9,315 bases of DNA from an uncultured Acholeplasmataceae bacterium. GTDB taxonomy: Bacteria; Bacillota_I; Bacilli_A; RF39; UBA660. The notes below the pieces were generated by a model, which searched no databases, was not told the origin of the DNA, and was given only the letters and a program-made list of their open reading frames with translations. How positions within the stretch are numbered: position 1 is the first letter of the stretch; every line of letters begins with the position of its first letter. This document shows, piece after piece, positions 6,294 through 9,315 of the stretch. Location of the stretch: assembly GCA_905203475.1 (NCBI GenBank), contig CAJKWD010000037.1:1-9315 (forward strand), read 5' to 3'. A program made the translations under genes and the position numbers.

Positions 6294-6317
6294 AAAAAAA
6301 AGAACAAAATGTTCTTT
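6294..6317 (-). terminator. Rho-independent terminator of dnaA-dnaN
   Basis: The minus-strand RNA forms an 8-bp stem from AAAGAACA and UGUUCUUU (plus-strand 6299-6306 with 6310-6317) around a 3-nt loop, followed by a run of U residues (A run at 6294-6300). The upstream arm overlaps the dnaN stop codon. It separates dnaN from comK. Confidence 0.85.
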
Positions 6318-7437
6318 AATATGTACGAATTGGTAAAATTAATTGTATTAAATTATCACTCTCAGGATTTTTAAGGATAATTGGTTTAATTTCTCCATTA
6401 AATAATAGCTCTACTTCTTCACTTTCAAATGATTTCAAAGCATCCATCATATATTTACTACTAAATGCGATTTTTATCTCTTGATCATGGTCTTTTTGTA
6501 CATTTAATTTTTCCTCTACATTACCAATTTCTGGAATATTAGATGAAACAATAATTTCATTTCCTTTACTTTGTAATTTAATCGTATTTTTATCTGCTTC
6601 ATTCGTTAACAAAGAAGCACGATCGATAGAATTAAAGAAATCTCTATAATTAACACGCATAGTCAATTCAAATTCTGTTGGAATTAATTTTGATGTATTT
6701 GGATATGTTCCATTAATTAAACGAGACATCATAATAATAGAGCCAAATTTAAAAATAACTTTATTATTAAATACATGCATTTCTAATTGTTCATCTTCAT
6801 CGTTAAATAAACGAATCAATTCATTTAAATTTTTTGTTGGGATAACAATATCCGTCGCATCTTGTAATAAGCTTTGAATTTCAACTGTCTTTTTTGCTAA
6901 ACGATATGAGTCAGTTGCTGTACATTCTAGTACATTTCCTTCAAAATGAAAGTTAATTCCTGTTAAAATCGGTCTAGATTCCTGTGTAGAAGTTGCAAAA
7001 GATGTTTGTGTAATAATATTTTTAAATAATTTTTGAGAAATATAAACAGGTGTTTTGCTATCTTCTAACTCTAAATTAGGAAATTCTGATACATTATTAC
7101 AGTTCAAATGAAATGAAGAATTATGTGTATAAATATAAAGTTTAGAATCAACAACTTCTTCTATATTGATTAACTCATTTGGTAGTTTTCTAATAATTTC
7201 ATATATATATCTACCTGAAACAACAATTTCTCCAGTTGTATCAATATTATCAATATCTTTTTTATCAATAAATGTTTTAATTGCTACTTCATTATCGGTA
7301 CTCATCAAATAAAGTCCATCATTAGTTAATTCAAATTTAATACAGTTTAATATTGGTATTAAATTCTTATTAGAAATTCCTCTAATAACATAATTTAAAT
7401 GCTCCATTAATTTATTTTGTTTTATTGTTAATTTCAT
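6316..7437 (-). CDS. dnaN: DNA polymerase III beta subunit (sliding clamp)
   Basis: Ring-forming clamp that tethers the replicative polymerase and other partners to DNA. The 373-residue product has the usual length and three repeated clamp folds, roughly 1-127, 128-250 and 251-373. Recognisable family segments are RPILTGINF (155-163), TATDSYRLA (173-181), SRLINGTYPN (238-247), AFSSKYMMDAL (324-334) and the C-terminal LILPIRTY (366-373); the last helps form the peptide-binding pocket. The ATG at 7437 is preceded by AAGGA at a 7-nt spacing. It lies 48 bp after dnaA and is probably co-transcribed with it; no convincing separate promoter was found. It ends in a strong terminator instead of continuing into yaaA/recF as in B. 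subtilis. Confidence 0.98.
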   Translation of the reverse strand: MKLTIKQNKLMEHLNYVIRGISNKNLIPILNCIKFELTNDGLYLMSTDNEVAIKTFIDKKDIDNIDTTGEIVVSGRYIYEIIRKLPNELINIEEVVDSKLYIYTHNSSFHLNCNNVSEFPNLELEDSKTPVYISQKLFKNIITQTSFATSTQESRPILTGINFHFEGNVLECTATDSYRLAKKTVEIQSLLQDATDIVIPTKNLNELIRLFNDEDEQLEMHVFNNKVIFKFGSIIMMSRLINGTYPNTSKLIPTEFELTMRVNYRDFFNSIDRASLLTNEADKNTIKLQSKGNEIIVSSNIPEIGNVEEKLNVQKDHDQEIKIAFSSKYMMDALKSFESEEVELLFNGEIKPIILKNPESDNLIQLILPIRTY

Positions 7438-7450
7438 TGTGTATTCCTTC

Positions 7451-7490
7451 TTTCTTGTTATTATTTTATAAATGTATTTATATTATTAAA
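7451..7490. other. Candidate DNA-unwinding element between dnaA and dnaN
   Basis: Only 3 of 40 bases are G or C. On the minus strand it follows a DnaA box (TTTTCCACA, 7499-7507) and a weaker box-like CAATCCACT (7490-7498), then reads TTTAATAATATAAA, which contains TAA/TAA/AAA trinucleotides resembling DnaA-trios (5'-WAR-3'). In B. subtilis the unwinding region has this position and order. In such AT-rich DNA the trio match is weak evidence. Confidence 0.45.
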
Positions 7491-8940
7491 GTGGATTGTG
7501 TGGAAAAACAAAATTTCGTTTAAAAATAATGAAAAAATAGGATTTTATTACTGTGGATAAAAAGTATAAAAAAATTTTTTTTACACACTTATTTAATTTG
7601 TGCGATAATTTTTTTATTTCCATCTCTAAAATAGGGTTTTTTTTCATTTCGTTTTTTATTTTTTCCACGGAATGCATTACAGTCGTATGATCTTTTCCAC
7701 CGAATTCAATTCCAATCTTTGGGAGTGATTCTTCTAATACTGTTCTACATATATACATTGCAATTTGACGTGGGACAGCAATTGATGCCATTCTTTTTTT
7801 ACTCTTTAAGTCTTCTACTGTAATGTTATAATTACTTGCAACAAGTTGTTGTACTTGATCTATTTTGTTTTTAGCTACTACACTTTTTGCAAAATAGTCT
7901 TTTAATGCTTCAATTGCTAAATCAAGCGTAATATCTGATCCATTCATCATTGTCGCATAAGCAACTACACGTGTAATGGCTCCTTCAAGTTTTCGTATAT
8001 CACTTGTACAATTACTAGCAATGTATTCTTTTACTTCTTTAGGAAAGGCACTTGACATGACCTGACCTTCCAATTTTTTATCAATAATATCCATCCTCAA
8101 TTTAAAATCTGGTGGAAGAATATCTATTGTAAGTCCCCAGTTAAACCTTGTACGCAAACGGTCTTCCAATAATTTTAAATCATCTGGAGAGCGATCTGAT
8201 GAAATAATAATTTGTTTATTATTTCCATATAAATCATTAAATGTGTTGAAAAACTCTTGTTGTGTTTGATTAGCATTTCCTAAATATTGAATATCATCAA
8301 TCATCAATACATCGATATCACGATACTTTCTTTTAAAGATATCAACACTATCAAAATTATTTCCATCTTTATTTTTTTTATTAATTCCTATAAAATCAGA
8401 GACAAATTTCTCACTTGTTACATATAATACTCTTTTTTTACTATTTTTTATAATATAATTACCAATCGCATGCATCAAATGCGTTTTTCCTAATCCACTA
8501 TTTCCATATATAAATAAAGGATTGTACATAAAGCCAGGCTTTTCTGCGACAGCAAGAGACGTTGCTTTGGCAAATTTATTACTTGATCCGACAATAAAAT
8601 TATCAAATGTATATAAAGGATTTAAATTTGTTTCATATTCATTAATAGCAGGAACTCCAACATTATCTGTATCGATTTCAATATTTTGCTCTACTTCTTC
8701 TTTTGTCACATATTCAAATTGAAAATTGGTTCCTGTAATTTCTGCAAAAGTTTCTTGAATTAAATCATTATAATTTTCTTTTAAATGTTTTTTATGAACA
8801 TGCATTGGGACTAGCACAGTTGCATGATTATCTTTTAATTCAATTAACTCTGTTTCCATAAACCATGTTTCAAAAAGCATAGGTGATATATTTTCTTTCA
8901 TTTTTTCTAGAAAAGTTTTCCACAAAGTTTGATTATCCAT
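7486..8940 (-). CDS. dnaA: Chromosomal replication initiator protein DnaA
   Basis: AAA+ ATPase that binds DnaA boxes, melts the origin and helps load the helicase. The 484-residue product has an N-terminal domain I (about 1-80, LWKTFLEKM), a short acidic linker, then the AAA+ core with Walker A GNSGLGKTH (146-154), Walker B VLMIDDIQYL (211-220), a box VII arginine finger in RTRF (Arg265), and sensor II SDIRKLEG (313-320). Domain IV carries the signature DHTTVMHSVEKI (417-428). The fold normally ends near residue 451; here 33 more, mostly hydrophobic residues (CVKKIFLYFLS to PHNPL) follow. An asparagine/lysine-rich loop near 186-200 is longer than in B. subtilis. The ATG at 8940 is chosen because GAGGTGG lies 10 nt upstream and MDNQTLW matches family N-termini; an in-frame ATG at 8967 precedes this SD. 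Confidence 0.97.
   Translation of the reverse strand: MDNQTLWKTFLEKMKENISPMLFETWFMETELIELKDNHATVLVPMHVHKKHLKENYNDLIQETFAEITGTNFQFEYVTKEEVEQNIEIDTDNVGVPAINEYETNLNPLYTFDNFIVGSSNKFAKATSLAVAEKPGFMYNPLFIYGNSGLGKTHLMHAIGNYIIKNSKKRVLYVTSEKFVSDFIGINKKNKDGNNFDSVDIFKRKYRDIDVLMIDDIQYLGNANQTQQEFFNTFNDLYGNNKQIIISSDRSPDDLKLLEDRLRTRFNWGLTIDILPPDFKLRMDIIDKKLEGQVMSSAFPKEVKEYIASNCTSDIRKLEGAITRVVAYATMMNGSDITLDLAIEALKDYFAKSVVAKNKIDQVQQLVASNYNITVEDLKSKKRMASIAVPRQIAMYICRTVLEESLPKIGIEFGGKDHTTVMHSVEKIKNEMKKNPILEMEIKKLSHKLNKCVKKIFLYFLSTVIKSYFFIIFKRNFVFPHNPL
7499..7507 (-). promoter_or_regulatory. DnaA box downstream of dnaA
   Basis: TTTTCCACA on the minus strand, a common variant of the TTATCCACA box. It lies inside the predicted last codons of dnaA, on the edge of the AT-rich stretch before dnaN. 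Confidence 0.6.
7552..7560 (-). promoter_or_regulatory. Consensus DnaA box downstream of dnaA
   Basis: TTATCCACA on the minus strand, a perfect consensus. It falls inside the unusual C-terminal extension of the dnaA reading frame. With the box at 7499 it forms the downstream part of a bipartite origin, as in B. subtilis, where boxes lie on both sides of dnaA. Confidence 0.8.
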
Positions 8941-8950
8941 AGAAAAAATA

Positions 8951-8957
8951 CCACCTC
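8951..8957 (-). promoter_or_regulatory. dnaA ribosome-binding site
   Basis: GAGGTGG lies 10 nt before the ATG at 8940, a somewhat long but workable spacing. It sits within the codons of the longer frame that starts at 8967, so it argues for the shorter start. Confidence 0.7.
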
Positions 8958-8978
8958 GTTTCATCATTAACTACCAAT

Positions 8979-8984
8979 ATTCTA
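8979..8984 (-). promoter_or_regulatory. Weak candidate -10 for dnaA
   Basis: TAGAAT on the minus strand, 5 of 6 to TATAAT, would start transcription near 8972 and give a leader of about 30 nt. No acceptable -35 is seen 16-18 bp upstream. The flanking DnaA boxes at 9025 and 9050, and one in the coding start at 8916-8924 (TTTTCCACA), would allow DnaA to autoregulate its gene. Confidence 0.3.
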
Positions 8985-9090
8985 CATTATTTTTGTTGAA
9001 AATACTAGTAAAATCAAGAAAAAATGTGGAAAAAAACAAATTCACACACTTTTCCACATATTAAACCCATATATTTAAATTAATTATCCC

Positions 9091-9116
9091 AGTTATCCAC
9101 AAAAATGTGGATAACT
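9091..9116. promoter_or_regulatory. Head-to-head DnaA-box palindrome
   Basis: AGTTATCCACA (9091-9101) and its exact complement (9106-9116) flank four A residues: an 11-bp perfect inverted repeat holding two consensus DnaA boxes. It is the strongest DnaA target in the window and probably a nucleation point of the initiation complex. Confidence 0.85.
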
Positions 9117-9220
9117 TTTTGTAAAAGTATTCACAATGTGAGAAAGTTTTCCACAAACGGGTGCAAAAATCTGGGAAATATTTAATAATAAAGAAAAAAA
9201 AGTAGAAAAAACTGTGAATA

Positions 9221-9237
9221 AGTCGAATATTGTCGAA
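9221..9237 (+). promoter_or_regulatory. Tandem Spo0A-type boxes in oriC
   Basis: AGTCGAA (9221-9227, 6 of 7) and TGTCGAA (9231-9237, exact) are direct repeats spaced exactly 10 bp, the arrangement known for Spo0A dimers on tandem 0A boxes. The first shares base 9221 with a consensus DnaA box (9213-9221). In B. subtilis, Spo0A binds oriC boxes that overlap DnaA boxes and restrains initiation at sporulation onset. Confidence 0.6.
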
Positions 9238-9315
9238 TCATTCTACAGAAAGAATGTGGATAGAATAAAATCATAAAAGTTTTCCACATAATTAATAAAA
9301 TATTTTCAAAAAAAT

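Larger units (their letters stand above)
9025..9315. other. oriC: oriC upstream region with DnaA-box cluster
   Basis: Non-coding DNA upstream of dnaA. TTATCCACA-type boxes: plus strand 9093-9101; minus strand 9106-9114 and 9213-9221 (TTATTCACA). TTTTCCACA-type boxes: minus 9025-9033; plus 9050-9058, 9147-9155 and 9280-9288. Eight-of-nine matches: 9127-9135 (GTATTCACA), 9137-9145 (TTTCTCACA, minus) and 9255-9263 (CTATCCACA, minus). AT-rich stretches lie at 9061-9090 and 9176-9210. Together with the boxes after dnaA this forms a bipartite origin of the Bacillus type. No gene was found from 8941 to 9315; the cluster may continue beyond the right edge. Confidence 0.92.

Noticed and set aside
7968..7973. 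CACGTG core inside dnaA as a third parS
   Set aside because: The flanks (ACTACACGTGTAATG) do not match parS outside the central bases, and it lies in coding sequence.
8522..8722. Plus-strand open frame opposite dnaA
   Set aside because: It is antisense to conserved AAA+ codons, without a ribosome-binding site or family resemblance. Similar short plus-strand frames at 51-251 and 5704-5895 were rejected for the same reasons.
8941..8967. Longer dnaA start (MMKRGGIFS-) at 8967
   Set aside because: It contains the GAGGTGG ribosome-binding site, and no SD was seen before it.

Overview
This window is the replication-origin neighbourhood of a very AT-rich, low-GC Bacillota (Firmicutes) chromosome. 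All six genes lie on the minus strand, so transcription runs from the right edge to the left edge: oriC, dnaA, dnaN, a comK-family gene, recF, gyrB, gyrA, parS. The protein sequences, the strong Shine-Dalgarno sites, TGG-encoded tryptophan and the presence of ComK and Spo0A-type boxes suggest a standard-code, probably endospore-forming lineage near Bacilli/Erysipelotrichia. I cannot name the species, and the Erysipelotrichia placement is a guess.

Layout, left to right. 1-106: two tandem parS (ParB/Spo0J) sites in a perfect 26-bp direct repeat, then hairpins that end the gyrA transcript. 107-5612: recF-gyrB-gyrA, an operon with 3- and 10-bp gaps, read from an extended -10 promoter near 5690. 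5744-6193: a monocistronic ComK homologue of 149 residues, with a terminator at its own end and the dnaN terminator upstream, so it is an isolated transcription unit. 6194-6293: a dense control region for comK. 6316-7437: dnaN. 7438-7560: DnaA boxes plus an extremely AT-rich stretch. 7486-8940: dnaA. 8941-9315: the upstream half of a bipartite oriC with many DnaA boxes.

How it works together. DnaA opens the origin, DnaN is the sliding clamp, RecF acts in gap repair, gyrase removes supercoils, and parS loads ParB for segregation. The unexpected part is comK, the competence master regulator, placed between dnaN and recF where relatives such as Bacillus subtilis have yaaA/rlbA. Its upstream region carries three exact Spo0A-box heptamers (TGTCGAA) and a good match to a sigma-H promoter. 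The same heptamer occurs in oriC as a 10-bp-spaced tandem pair touching a DnaA box. This suggests, as inference, that one regulator (Spo0A~P) gates both competence and replication initiation, with comK also tied to origin gene dosage. The short ComK lacks the C-terminal region that carries the MecA/ClpCP degradation signal in B. subtilis, so its control may be mainly transcriptional.
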